64,000 bases of DNA from an uncultured Pelagimonas sp. (GCA_947499735.1 CANMPP010000001.1:930001-994000); one strand, 5' to 3'; positions 9,224-17,797 are shown, counted from the first letter of the stretch. The notes: generated by a model from the sequence alone, not told the origin. Numbers and translations are program-made.

Positions 9224-10395
9224 TGCGGATCTTCATTCTAGCCGGCGAACCCTCGGGTGATAAATTGGGCGCCGATCTGATGGCGTCTTTGAAAGCGCGG
9301 GTTCCAGATGTGGCGTTTTTTGGCATCGGTGGCGATTGCATGATGGCACAAGGGTTGGATCCGCTGTTTCCGATGGAAGAGATCGCCATCATGGGGATTA
9401 CGGAAATCCTCAAAGAATATTCCAATTTGAAAGCACGCATTCGCGAGACCGCGGATGTTATTTTACGTGAAAAACCGGATTTGGTGATCACGATTGATTT
9501 GCCCGAATTTTCCTTGCGTGTGAACAAATTGGTGCGTGCACAGTCGGATATTCGCATTGTGCACTATGTTGCCCCGTCTGTCTGGGCATGGCGTCCAGGG
9601 CGCGCGAAAAAGATGGCGCCCTTTGTGGATCAGGTTCTCGCGCTGTTGCCTTTTGAGCCGCCCTATATGGAGGCCGAAGGCATGCGGTGTGATTTCGTCG
9701 GACATCCGATTGTCGCAGATCCTGTTGCCACGCAGGCCGAGGCGGATGTGTTTCGTGCTGAAATCGGTGCGGAGGGTCGTGAAATTCTGCTGGTTCTTCC
9801 CGGGTCCAGACGCAGCGAAATTTCCCGTATGGCACCGGTATTTGGTGAAACATTGGCCAAGATGGTGCAATCCCGGCCGAATGTCACATGGGTTTTGCCT
9901 GCTGCGGCATCTGTCGCGGGCGAGGTTCGCCAAGCCATCGCTGATTGGCCTGTTGATGTGATCTTTATCGATCCAAATTCGGATCCAGAAGGCACGCGCA
10001 AACGTGCAGCCTTCAAAGCGGCTGATGGTGCTATTGCCACTTCTGGAACGGTGTCTTTAGAATTGGCAGCCAGCAATACGCCTATGGTGATTGCGTTTAA
10101 AACGTCTTGGCTGACGCAAGTTATCATTAAGCCCATGCTGCGGGTTGCGTCGGTCAATTTGGTCAATCTGGTTGCCGATACAACGGTCATTCCAGAATTC
10201 TTGGGGAAAGATTGCGAGCCCGATCACTTGGCCACTGCAATGTGTGAGATCTTGGATGAACCTGAGGTCCAAAGGGACGCGATGCAGCTTTGTATGGCAC
10301 GTCTAGGCCAAGGTGGCGATAAGGCCCCGGGGGATCTTGCAGCAGAGGCTGTTCTGGACGGATTTGCGCGATCAAAGTCAAAGCCTGAAATATGA
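9223..10395 (+). CDS. lpxB: Lipid-A-disaccharide synthase
   Basis: GT-B glycosyltransferase that joins lipid X and UDP-diacylglucosamine to form the tetraacyl disaccharide. It has 390 residues from the ATG that overlaps the lpxI stop; a GTG three bases earlier is an alternative. Motifs: ILAGEPSGDKLGADLM at the N-terminus, HYVAPSVWAWRPGRAKKM, LLVLPGSRRSEI and ATSGTVSLELAASNTPMVI. It is the last gene of the envelope operon; a strong terminator begins at its stop codon. Confidence 0.97.
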   Translation: MRIFILAGEPSGDKLGADLMASLKARVPDVAFFGIGGDCMMAQGLDPLFPMEEIAIMGITEILKEYSNLKARIRETADVILREKPDLVITIDLPEFSLRVNKLVRAQSDIRIVHYVAPSVWAWRPGRAKKMAPFVDQVLALLPFEPPYMEAEGMRCDFVGHPIVADPVATQAEADVFRAEIGAEGREILLVLPGSRRSEISRMAPVFGETLAKMVQSRPNVTWVLPAAASVAGEVRQAIADWPVDVIFIDPNSDPEGTRKRAAFKAADGAIATSGTVSLELAASNTPMVIAFKTSWLTQVIIKPMLRVASVNLVNLVADTTVIPEFLGKDCEPDHLATAMCEILDEPEVQRDAMQLCMARLGQGGDKAPGDLAAEAVLDGFARSKSKPEI

Positions 10396-10424
10396 AAAAA
10401 CGCGCCTGTTAGGGCGCGTTTTTT
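10395..10424 (+). terminator. Rho-independent terminator after lpxB
   Basis: AAAAAA, then stem CGCGCC/GGCGCG with loop TGTTAG, then TTTTTT. The flanking A and T runs extend the stem and make it usable from both strands, so it may also end transcription of the convergent ialB-like gene. Confidence 0.9.
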
Positions 10425-10460
10425 GGTCTTCTAAAGCAAACCTGCTGAGCAGGTCCTAGA

Positions 10461-11069
10461 TCAGTTCTGGCTGAATTCTTTCAATGAATCATAGGCAGCC
10501 GTAAAACCGGACAGGGACATTTGCACTGAAATGCGTTGATCCGGTGCGTTGGCTGGCACAACGGACAATGTCGCGGACTGGCCGCGTTTGAACGCAGCGA
10601 CGTCTTCATCGCGCATGGAAACGCGGGCGATGCATTTGCTATTGTCACAGACAAAGAATGGAACGCGTGCGGTTTTGCCACCATCGATCGAAAGGGCAAC
10701 GCCCTCTGGCAGGAGGGTCAGCAATGGTGTGTTGATCAACATAACCGCAGCAGGCGCATTTGCACCCGCAAGGCGGTTCAGTTCAATCTGCATCACGTCA
10801 TTGCCTTCGGCGCCTTTCAGAACCTGCTGCATCGATCCACAAGGATCATCACCGGTCAGGACCTGTTCACACACGGTGACCCAATCGCCTTGTTCTTTGG
10901 TATAAACGTTGCTGGTCGGGGTCGTCGCAGCGGCTTCTGAACCTGATCCTTCGGACGCATCAGGTGTTGTTTGCGCCTCAGCTTCAGGTGTCGTGGTTGT
11001 TTCCTGTGAGATCGCAGGAGTTGCTGCAAGCAATGCAATCAGCGAAAGGTGCAGGGCTGATTTGATCAT
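10461..11069 (-). CDS. Invasion-associated locus B (IalB) family secreted protein
   Basis: A signal peptide (MIKSALHLSLIALLAATPA, cleavage near ISQ) is followed by a low-complexity Thr/Glu/Ala linker (residues 22-50). The IalB domain comes next: GDWVTVCEQ, a Cys pair around GDDPCGSM, VMLINTPLLTLLPEGVALSID and FFVCDNSKCIARV. Four Cys residues probably form two disulfides in the periplasm. The name comes from a Bartonella erythrocyte invasion locus, but the family is widespread in free-living Rhodobacterales and its role there is unknown. It converges on lpxB across the terminator. Confidence 0.85.
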   Translation of the reverse strand: MIKSALHLSLIALLAATPAISQETTTTPEAEAQTTPDASEGSGSEAAATTPTSNVYTKEQGDWVTVCEQVLTGDDPCGSMQQVLKGAEGNDVMQIELNRLAGANAPAAVMLINTPLLTLLPEGVALSIDGGKTARVPFFVCDNSKCIARVSMRDEDVAAFKRGQSATLSVVPANAPDQRISVQMSLSGFTAAYDSLKEFSQN

Positions 11070-11254
11070 GTTTAGTCCTCATAACTGGGTCTTCGCCATC
11101 GGGTATCATGCACTACATAGTCTGTCAGTGGCGAAATAAAAGATTGCAGAATGAAAAGCGAAACCTTGCCGGCTCAGTGATGTTTCGTTCTCAAATAGGG
11201 GTATGCCTGTGGGATATGTAATTGCATGTAATCGAATGTGAAACCCAGAATTGG

Positions 11255-11282
11255 AAAAAGGATCCGCGAGGATCCCTTTTCT
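11255..11282. terminator. Terminator-like hairpin
   Basis: AAAAAGGATCC - GCGA - GGATCCCTTTT forms a stem with one A/C mismatch and flanking A and T runs, so it could act on either strand. No upstream gene on the plus strand is evident; on the minus strand it lies upstream of the ialB-like gene. Confidence 0.5.
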
Positions 11283-11538
11283 TTATTCCCTGTCGGACCG
11301 GCCGACTTTGTATATTTCGGAAAACGCTACGGTATTGAATGTACCCGGTCAACAGTCGACAGTCGCAACTTTTCAAAAAAACTGTTTCGAGATGTGCAGG
11401 ATGTTGGAAAATTAGGCGTACAGGTGGCGTCCGGTAATTTGTTGATACGCATCCTTTACAGGAATATTTGCGAACACGAACGCGGTCATTTCTGAGAGGG
11501 AACGGTGACCTGAAACTCAAGTGAATGTTCATAAAAAT

Positions 11539-11613
11539 GCCGCGCCACAAGGGCGCGGCCAGTCTGACAGGGAGGAAGTAGCCCGAAGCGGAGAGGACAT
11601 GGTGCCTCGGGCT
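11539..11613 (+). ncRNA. Candidate structured RNA: two hairpins joined by a GGGAGG segment
   Basis: Stem 1 is GCCGCGCC/GGCGCGGC (11539-11546, 11552-11559) with loop ACAAG. The single-stranded link AGTCTGACAGGGAGGA follows, then a second hairpin closed by AGCCCGA/TCGGGCT with an inner GAGG/CCTC pairing. The GGGAGG looks like a strong ribosome-binding site, but the next ATG is 22 bases away and opens only 13 codons. It may be a 5' leader of the HerA-like gene or a separate RNA; see the repeated element in the findings. Confidence 0.4.
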
Positions 11614-11663
11614 GCAAACATACTGGCGTACAGGTCTTAAGGATGTATGTTTGGGGGCGAACG

Positions 11664-13244
11664 ATGGACGGGATCTTGGGGTTAAACGTGGAAAACTTTA
11701 TCTTTTTAGGCGGTGCGGGCGAGGATTATGCCACGAAGCAATATCTGGATCTCAAATATGCGAACCGTCATGGCTTGATCGCAGGTGCGACGGGCACAGG
11801 TAAAACTGTGACGCTTCAAATCCTGGCAGAAGGGTTTTCCAATGCCGGTGTTCCTGTGTTTCTGTCCGATGTTAAGGGCGATCTATCCGGTTTGGCAAAA
11901 AGCGGTAGCGAGACCGGAAAACTGCATGATGCTTTTTTGAAGCGTTGCGCGACGATCGGTTTTGATGATTTTGCTTATGAAGGCTTTCCGGTCACGTTCT
12001 GGGATCTTTACGGGGAACAAGGACATCCCGTTCGCACAACAGTTGCGGAAATGGGGCCGCTCTTGCTGTCGCGTCTGCTAGAACTATCAGAGGCGCAAGA
12101 AGGCATTTTAAATATTGCCTTCCGTATCGCGGATGAAGAAGGTTGGCCCTTGCTGGATCTGAATGATCTGCGTGCCATGTTGGTTTGGCTGGGCGAAAAT
12201 CGCACGGATGTTTCTTTGCGCTATGGGACAGTTGGCATTCAGTCCATTGGTGCGATTCAACGTCGTTTGTTGGTGTTGGAAAACGAGGGGGCGACCGGAT
12301 TTTTTGGCGAACCTGCGCTGTCCCTAGACGATCTGATGCGCCATGACGCTGATGGGCGTGGGATGATCAATATTCTTGCGTCAGATAAGTTGATGGCCGC
12401 GCCCCGCTTGTATGCGACGTTTTTGCTTTGGCTGCTGTCTGAATTGTTCGAAACGCTGCCAGAGGTCGGAGACCCAGACAAACCCAAATTGGTGTTCTTC
12501 TTTGATGAGGCCCATTTGCTGTTTGATGATGCACCCAAAGCATTGGTGGATAAGGTCGAACAGGTCGCGCGCCTGATCCGGTCAAAGGGCGTGGGGGTTT
12601 ATTTCATCACGCAAAACCCTGATGACGTGCCTGAGGATATTTTGGGCCAGTTGGGTAATCGGATCCAACATGCGCTGCGTGCCTTTACCGCGCGGGACAA
12701 ACGGCAGCTTAGCATGGCGGCAGAAACCTATCGTCCCAACCCAGACTTTGACACCGAAGCCGCGATACGCGAGGTCGGGGTGGGCGAGGCGGTCACGTCT
12801 ATGCTGCAGAAAAAAGGCGTGCCGGGCATTGTGCAACGAACCCTGATCCGCCCACCATCTTCGCAATTGGGACCAATTAATGGGCAAGAGCGCGCTGAGG
12901 TCTTGCGCCTATCTGAACTTGGTGCGAAATACGACACCGCGCTGGATCGGCGGTCTGCACTAGAGATTTTGCGGGACCGTGCAAACCACGCCGCGGAAGA
13001 GGCGGACACCCTAGAAGCGCGCGAAGAAGAGATGAGCCCACAGGAACGGGAATTCTCGACCGCGCGACGCTATAGCGGATCGCGGGTAGGTCGATCTTCT
13101 GCACGAAAAATGTCCGGCGGCAGTCGTCGCTTTGGTCGGGATCTGGGCGATGCTGTTGCAGATGCTGTGATAAAAGAGCTCAAAGGCACCACAGGGCGTC
13201 GCATTGTACGCGGCGTTTTGGGTGGATTGTTTAAAGGGAGATAA
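11664..13244 (+). CDS. HerA-like DNA-pumping ATPase (DUF853 family)
   Basis: About 526 residues. Walker A GATGTGKT is near residue 41-48 and Walker B LVFFFDEAHLLF near 276; a downstream QNPDDVPEDILGQLGNRIQHALRA region matches the sensor part of FtsK/HerA ATPases. The C-terminal 100 residues are charged, Arg/Ser-rich and probably disordered. The ATG at 11664 (MDGILGLN) is preferred because GGGGGC precedes it; an ATG at 11643 adds seven residues. The family is conserved in Proteobacteria as a stand-alone protein of unknown role. The nuclease NurA that pairs with archaeal HerA is not nearby. Confidence 0.85.
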   Translation: MDGILGLNVENFIFLGGAGEDYATKQYLDLKYANRHGLIAGATGTGKTVTLQILAEGFSNAGVPVFLSDVKGDLSGLAKSGSETGKLHDAFLKRCATIGFDDFAYEGFPVTFWDLYGEQGHPVRTTVAEMGPLLLSRLLELSEAQEGILNIAFRIADEEGWPLLDLNDLRAMLVWLGENRTDVSLRYGTVGIQSIGAIQRRLLVLENEGATGFFGEPALSLDDLMRHDADGRGMINILASDKLMAAPRLYATFLLWLLSELFETLPEVGDPDKPKLVFFFDEAHLLFDDAPKALVDKVEQVARLIRSKGVGVYFITQNPDDVPEDILGQLGNRIQHALRAFTARDKRQLSMAAETYRPNPDFDTEAAIREVGVGEAVTSMLQKKGVPGIVQRTLIRPPSSQLGPINGQERAEVLRLSELGAKYDTALDRRSALEILRDRANHAAEEADTLEAREEEMSPQEREFSTARRYSGSRVGRSSARKMSGGSRRFGRDLGDAVADAVIKELKGTTGRRIVRGVLGGLFKGR

Positions 13245-13249
13245 ACATC

Positions 13250-13576
13250 ATGCCTCAACTCGAAGTTCAATATTCAGGTGACTTAGATATTGATGCAAAA
13301 GACATTTTGGTCAGTGTCGAAGCTGCAATCAAAGATCATGATTCCGGCACCGGCAACGTCAAAGGGCGCGCTTTGAAGGCGGATGATTTCCATCATTCGG
13401 GTATCATGCTGACGCTTAGCTTGGCCAAACGTCCCAATCGCGATGATGCGTTTATGTCCGAATTGGCGGCTAAATTGGGGGATCTTTTGAAAAGCAAGAT
13501 TTCACAACCGTGCAATGTGTCTCTGACTGTTCAATTTTTACCCCAATTCCATGTTTCTCAAGAACATAACCCCTGA
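13250..13576 (+). CDS. Tautomerase-superfamily protein, 5-carboxymethyl-2-hydroxymuconate isomerase-like
   Basis: A 108-residue protein beginning MPQLEVQYSGDLDI; processing would expose an N-terminal Pro, the general base of this superfamily. GRALKADDFHHSG.. IMLTLSLAKRPNRDD and the C-terminal NVSLTVQFLPQF follow the beta-alpha-beta pattern of CHMI. It starts only 5 bases after the HerA-like gene, with its ribosome site (GGGAGA) inside that gene's end, so they are co-transcribed. No aromatic degradation genes surround it, so the substrate is unknown. The family call is moderate. Confidence 0.6.
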   Translation: MPQLEVQYSGDLDIDAKDILVSVEAAIKDHDSGTGNVKGRALKADDFHHSGIMLTLSLAKRPNRDDAFMSELAAKLGDLLKSKISQPCNVSLTVQFLPQFHVSQEHNP

Positions 13577-13654
13577 TCTTCTATAGCTCTTGATCTTTTC
13601 GCGGCGTAAGGTTCGGATACGCATCTTACAGCCAGTGGAATGGATCGGTTAGCC

Positions 13655-14152
13655 ATGACGACCAGCGAAGAGTTTGGGTACGCCCTGAATTTCACATTAA
13701 ATGGATCCCCTGTCACCACCGAGGTGGCTGGGAACACCTTGTTGATTGACCTCTTGCGCGACAAGCTGGGGTTGACCGGCACGCATTTGGGTTGCGACAC
13801 CAGCCAATGTGGCGCGTGCCTTGTGCATATCGATGGTGCTTCTTCTAAGGCCTGTGCCGTCATGGCTGGGGATTTGGACGGGGCAGACATTGTCACGATT
13901 GAAGGCATGGCTGCATCAGATGGTAAGTTGTCCAGTTTGCAGCAAGCATTCCAAGATCATCACGGGTTACAATGCGGGTTCTGCACCCCTGGAATGATTA
14001 TGAGCGCTGCGTCTTTGTTAAAAGATGTCCCACAACCGAGCGAGGCGCAAATACGCGCGCATCTAGATGGTAATTTCTGCCGCTGCACCGGTTATCAGAA
14101 TATTGTGAAAGCGATTTTGGCGGCCTCTGGTCAGGAGGTCGAACATGTATGA
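13655..14152 (+). CDS. Molybdenum hydroxylase small [2Fe-2S] subunit (CoxS/CutS-like)
   Basis: Electron-transfer subunit of the xanthine dehydrogenase/aerobic CO dehydrogenase family. About 165 residues. The N-terminal plant-type ferredoxin cluster is in HLGCDTSQCGACLVHID with a fourth Cys shortly after (SKACAVM). The C-terminal four-helix cluster uses LQCGFCTPGMIM and NFCRCTGYQNIV. All eight Cys ligands are present. An ATG at 13640 would add five residues. It overlaps the FAD subunit gene by 8 bases; the molybdopterin subunit is missing from the neighbourhood, so the true substrate cannot be assigned. Confidence 0.9.
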   Translation: MTTSEEFGYALNFTLNGSPVTTEVAGNTLLIDLLRDKLGLTGTHLGCDTSQCGACLVHIDGASSKACAVMAGDLDGADIVTIEGMAASDGKLSSLQQAFQDHHGLQCGFCTPGMIMSAASLLKDVPQPSEAQIRAHLDGNFCRCTGYQNIVKAILAASGQEVEHV

Positions 14153-14936
14153 GTTCGAATTTGTCAAACCTACGACTTTGAAAGACGCGGTTCAGATCCT
14201 GTCGGATGACGATGAAGCGGTTGTTTTGGCTGGAGGGCAAACCCTGGTACCAACGTTGCGACAAAGATTGGCGATGCCGTCGCAATTGGTCAGCCTGTCA
14301 GCTTTGAAAGAATTGCAGGATCTATCCGCAGATGCAGGCATGGTGACCATAGGGGCCGGCGTTACGCATGCGCGTGTGGCAGCCGAAGCTGCCGCGTTTC
14401 CGGCGCTGGCTGCGCTGGCAGGCGGTATCGGGGATCATGCTGTGCGCAATCGTGGCACGATTGGTGGGTCTGTTGCAAATAATGATCCCTCTGCGTGCTA
14501 TCCCGCTGCTGTGTTGGCCTGTGGTGCAACTGTTGTAACGGATCAGCGTAGCATTGCTGCAGATGCGTTCTTCGATGGGATGTTTACGACGGTTCTGGAC
14601 GAGGGGGAAATTGTCACGGGCCTACAATTTCCTATTCCGCAACAGGCTGGATATGCAAAATTCAAGCAGCCAGCGTCGCATTTTGCTTTGGCTGGTGTGT
14701 TTGTTGCGAAATTTGCCGAAGGTGTTCGTGTGGCAGTGACAGGCGTTTCCGAGGATGGCGTGTTTAGATGGGCGGATGCAGAAGCGGCGTTGAACACGGA
14801 TTTCAGTGTTGATGCCGTGATGGATCTCGCCCTTCCTATGGATGACGTCATGTCGGATATACATGCGGATGCCGAATACCGCGCGCATCTTGCAGGTGTG
14901 ATGCTCAAAAGGGCTGTGACTGCAGCACTTAGTTAA
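14145..14936 (+). CDS. Molybdenum hydroxylase medium FAD-binding subunit (CoxM/CutM-like)
   Basis: 263 residues, with the two FAD motifs of the family: AGGQTLVPTLRQRLAMPS (residues 27-44) and RNRGTIGGSVANNDPSACYP (around 102-121). The C-terminal CO dehydrogenase flavoprotein domain covers the last 100 residues. It would carry electrons from the [2Fe-2S] subunit to the acceptor. The next gene is prfB, so the large catalytic subunit is neither upstream nor downstream. In SLM-type operons the large subunit lies between S and M; here S and M overlap directly. Confidence 0.9.
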   Translation: MYEFEFVKPTTLKDAVQILSDDDEAVVLAGGQTLVPTLRQRLAMPSQLVSLSALKELQDLSADAGMVTIGAGVTHARVAAEAAAFPALAALAGGIGDHAVRNRGTIGGSVANNDPSACYPAAVLACGATVVTDQRSIAADAFFDGMFTTVLDEGEIVTGLQFPIPQQAGYAKFKQPASHFALAGVFVAKFAEGVRVAVTGVSEDGVFRWADAEAALNTDFSVDAVMDLALPMDDVMSDIHADAEYRAHLAGVMLKRAVTAALS

Positions 14937-15088
14937 CATCGGGTCGGTTCGCGTCGCTAAGGCGTGTTTCCCGGCGTGTCGTTGCAAGAATTTTGCAAAA
15001 TCGTCACTCATATCTGTGCCCGATCTTGCTGTTAAGCGAGGGCCTTGCTATCACGCAGGCCTTGAGACGACAGCCGGGAAATAACCTT

Positions 15089-16213
15089 ATGCGTGCCGAA
15101 GCCCAAAACAACGTAGACAAAATCGAAAAGTCGCTGGAGCTATTGCACCAACGATTGGATTGGGACACGGCCCAGCATCGGCTGGAAGAGTTCAATGCCC
15201 GCGTTGAGGACCCCAATCTTTGGGATGATCCAGCGGCTGCACAAAAGCTGATGCGTGACCGCCAGATGTTGGTGGATGCGATGGAGACATATACATCACT
15301 CAAGCAAGATCTGACCGATCAGGTGGACATGATCGAACTTGGTGAAATGGAAGACGATGAAGAAGTCGTCACCGAGGCCGAAGAAGCCCTCAGCGCTTTG
15401 GTCGATAAAGCCGCCAAGAAAGAGCTAGAGGCTCTGCTGGATGGCGAAAGCGATGGCAATGACAGCTTCCTTGAAATCAAATCTGGGGCAGGGGGCACCG
15501 AGGCCTGCGACTGGGCATCCATGCTGGCGCGTATGTATGTACGTTGGGCGGAAAAGCGTGGCTTTGAAGTTGAGCTTCAGGAAGAGCAGCCCGGTACAGA
15601 GGCGGGCATCAAGTCGGTCACATATCAGATCAAAGGCAAGAACGCCTATGGTTGGCTAAAATCCGAAAGTGGGACCCATCGCCTGGTGCGTATTTCTCCG
15701 TTCGGCAAAGGCACGCGCGAAACATCGTTTGCCGCTGTTGGCGCCTATCCGGTGATCGATGACAATATCGAGATCGAAGTCAACCCGGCTGATATTCGCA
15801 TTGATACCTATCGTTCCTCGGGCGCGGGTGGTCAGCACGTCAACACGACAGATTCCGCAGTGCGTATCACCCACCATCCGACAGGCATTGTTGTGACATC
15901 CTCGGAAAAGTCACAGCACCAAAACCGTGACATTGCGATGAAGGCGTTGAAATCGCGTCTCTATCAGCTGGAAATGGACAAACGTAATGCGGAAGTGAAC
16001 GCATTGCATGAGGCCAAAGGGGATGCAGGATGGGGCAACCAAATCCGATCCTATGTCTTGCAGCCCTATCAGATGGTCAAAGACCTGCGCACAAGTTTCG
16101 AAACCGCTGATACACAAGGCGTGTTGGATGGCGACCTTGATGGCTTCATGGAGGCCACTCTGGCGTTGCAGGTGGCCGGAAAAAGCCGGGCAGATGCGAA
16201 TAGCGATGATTGA
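15089..16213 (+). CDS. prfB: Peptide chain release factor 2
   Basis: Class I release factor for UAA and UGA codons. It has 374 residues from the ATG after CGGGAA; the upstream part of the frame is untranslated leader. GAGGQHVNTTDSAVRI holds the GGQ peptidyl-hydrolysis motif. RISPFGKGTRETSF carries the SPF recognition tripeptide that defines RF2 rather than RF1. The frame is continuous, so the programmed +1 frameshift of E. coli prfB is absent, as in a number of Alphaproteobacteria. Confidence 0.96.
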   Translation: MRAEAQNNVDKIEKSLELLHQRLDWDTAQHRLEEFNARVEDPNLWDDPAAAQKLMRDRQMLVDAMETYTSLKQDLTDQVDMIELGEMEDDEEVVTEAEEALSALVDKAAKKELEALLDGESDGNDSFLEIKSGAGGTEACDWASMLARMYVRWAEKRGFEVELQEEQPGTEAGIKSVTYQIKGKNAYGWLKSESGTHRLVRISPFGKGTRETSFAAVGAYPVIDDNIEIEVNPADIRIDTYRSSGAGGQHVNTTDSAVRITHHPTGIVVTSSEKSQHQNRDIAMKALKSRLYQLEMDKRNAEVNALHEAKGDAGWGNQIRSYVLQPYQMVKDLRTSFETADTQGVLDGDLDGFMEATLALQVAGKSRADANSDD

Positions 16214-16234
16214 ATGTAGGGGCGCTTAGTGCCC

Positions 16235-16705
16235 TTAATCGGAACATTCGCGAATTAATACATCTCTGACCTCGTCAGACATGTTTGGCACTTTCGCCAA
16301 AAGAACGGTCTTCAGATCTGTTTTGGACAGATTCATGAAACCTGCCGCCTCATCAAAGCGTCGTGCCAAATTAAAACGGCCGCCTGCTAGAGATTTAATT
16401 GCGTGATGGAAGGATTTGACCGTATCGACAAGTTCATCATCCAAAACGATTGTGCAGGCATTGTGGTGAGGGCGAATTGGGTTCTTTGCATTCTCGACAT
16501 GCCATATATTGGTTAGCTCAATAACCGAATAGTGGAATGTGGTTCTGGGTTCGTTGATCGCAATGTAACTATAGGCGTATGTGGCGCGCAGTTCCTGTGG
16601 ATTCAGGTCACGTCGATATTTTTGGATGTCTGAAATCCAGACATCTCCGTAGTGATGCATAATTTGAAGTTTATGCTCGTGGCAAAAACGGCAGGTGATC
16701 GGCAT
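16235..16705 (-). CDS. Unknown protein with N-terminal CxxC
   Basis: 156 residues, not recognised. It starts MPITCRFCHEHKLQIMHHYGD, where a Cys pair plus several His residues could bind a metal. The rest is mixed alpha/beta with no membrane segment. It converges on prfB 21 bases away and is 48 bases downstream of the XRE regulator on the same strand, so the two may share a transcript. Confidence 0.6.
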   Translation of the reverse strand: MPITCRFCHEHKLQIMHHYGDVWISDIQKYRRDLNPQELRATYAYSYIAINEPRTTFHYSVIELTNIWHVENAKNPIRPHHNACTIVLDDELVDTVKSFHHAIKSLAGGRFNLARRFDEAAGFMNLSKTDLKTVLLAKVPNMSDEVRDVLIRECSD

Positions 16706-16753
16706 ATATGGATCGCACAGTAATTAAGGCAGGGACACTCTTGGCTTTCAGTA

Positions 16754-17572
16754 TCAAACGAAAGGTTCTTGAGGTTTCAAGAGATTCTTCATGAAAATCG
16801 GCAAATCATCTTCGGTACAGAACCCCGATTGACGTGCTGCCGTCATCACTTTCTTCGTATCTTTTCCCAAGAATTCGAAAGCAAGACGCTCTGTGCGGCG
16901 TCCCGCCATTCCTTCGCGTACAGTGCGAGCAACATAACCAATCCAAAAATTGTTCTCAAAGCTTGGCAAACGCGCGAGATAGTTGAAGGAGCCCGTTGTC
17001 GTCCCTTTTCGCCCCGCTAACACAGCAATTCCGTCTTCCTGGGCCATGATCACTGCACGGAACTCTCTGTGAGAGGGGGTTGCTGGTAGGCCTTGTGCGC
17101 GCATTGCGTCCTTGGCCTCATACCCTCTTAGAAAGGTAAAACCGTCTCTGCGGAATACATAGTTCAAGCCTTGTACAAATTGAGTGTCGTTTGAAAAGCT
17201 TCGCCGTGCAAAACGATAGAGGCCTGATGGCAATTCTTGCTCGGGAATTTCTTTCGTGCAGTCGCCTAAATATTCAGCAATTTCGGGGTGCTGGAAAACA
17301 CCTTGTTCCGCCGGAGTAATGTCAGCGACCGGTTCCAAAAGAATCCGGGCATCAACCTTAAAAAAGTCACATATCCGATACAGGACATCTGGGCGCGGGA
17401 AACTTTCGCCTGCGAGATAGCGATTATATTGTGTGCGATTGATTCCCAATTGCCGACACAATTCGGAAATCGACACGGCGTCCTTCGAAAGCTGACGTAA
17501 GTTAGCGCCAAGCCGACTGCGAAGTTCCGATGGGCTTGGCCGATTTGTGTCATTTTGCCTAATTTGAGCCAT
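16754..17572 (-). CDS. XRE-family helix-turn-helix regulator with C-terminal sensor-like domain
   Basis: 272 residues. Residues 14-70 form a lambda-repressor type helix-turn-helix (LGANLRQLSKDAVSISELC, then RQLGINRTQYNRYLAGE, FPRPDVLYRICDFFKVD). The remaining 200 residues are a globular region I cannot name (for example FTFLRGYEAKDAMRAQGLP, YVARTVREGMAGRRTERLAF). It is divergent from the cold-shock-like gene across 225 bases holding repeated TTAGCGT motifs, so it may regulate itself and that gene. The ligand is unknown. Confidence 0.8.
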   Translation of the reverse strand: MAQIRQNDTNRPSPSELRSRLGANLRQLSKDAVSISELCRQLGINRTQYNRYLAGESFPRPDVLYRICDFFKVDARILLEPVADITPAEQGVFQHPEIAEYLGDCTKEIPEQELPSGLYRFARRSFSNDTQFVQGLNYVFRRDGFTFLRGYEAKDAMRAQGLPATPSHREFRAVIMAQEDGIAVLAGRKGTTTGSFNYLARLPSFENNFWIGYVARTVREGMAGRRTERLAFEFLGKDTKKVMTAARQSGFCTEDDLPIFMKNLLKPQEPFV

Positions 17573-17629
17573 TTTTTTTGTACGATTTCACTTTTTTTTA
17601 CTACCCGCGACGCAAACAACCGACAGATT

Positions 17630-17688
17630 TTAGCGTGATTGGACGCGAAAATGGGTCAATTGATGCGAATTAGCGTCACTATTGATGC
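17630..17688. promoter_or_regulatory. Candidate operator: two TTAGCGT-containing repeats
   Basis: TTAGCGTGATTGGACGC starts at 17630 and TTAGCGTCACTATTGATGC at 17670, exactly 40 bases apart (about four helical turns). The first contains an inverted GCGT/ACGC pair. They lie between the XRE regulator and the divergent cold-shock-like gene. Binding is inference. Confidence 0.35.
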
Positions 17689-17797
17689 CTTACAGCGCCA
17701 ACTTACCCGCCAAGAGTCACAAAAATCAACCCATCTGGTCGAGATTTGCAAATGTTCCTTCATCTTTATTTGGAGCAAGCTTGTGGGGGATAAACAA

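Larger units (their letters stand above)
11070..11663. other. 594-base intergenic region without a supported gene
   Basis: Holds a GGATCC-stem hairpin with flanking A and T runs (11255-11282), a GC-rich hairpin followed by AGTCTGACAGGGAGGA (11539-11576), a second hairpin whose arms are AGCCCGA and TCGGGCT (about 11580-11613), and an 11-base direct repeat GGCGTACAGGT at 11415 and 11625. An 85-codon frame here resembles nothing I know and runs through the first hairpin, so I do not call it a gene. The 3' 130 bases may be the leader of the HerA-like gene or a small RNA. Confidence 0.5.

Noticed and set aside
11238-11495. 85-codon plus-strand ORF in the ialB-HerA gap
   Set aside because: No recognisable protein features; runs through a terminator-like hairpin, starts at a GTG without a ribosome site.
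11415-11635. 11-base direct repeat GGCGTACAGGT, 210 bases apart
   Set aside because: Too short and too distant to suggest an attachment site; no integrase or mobile genes nearby.
15089-15200. Programmed frameshift of prfB
   Set aside because: The frame is continuous from the chosen ATG through the RF2 domains; no internal UGA with an upstream SD-like slippage site is present.
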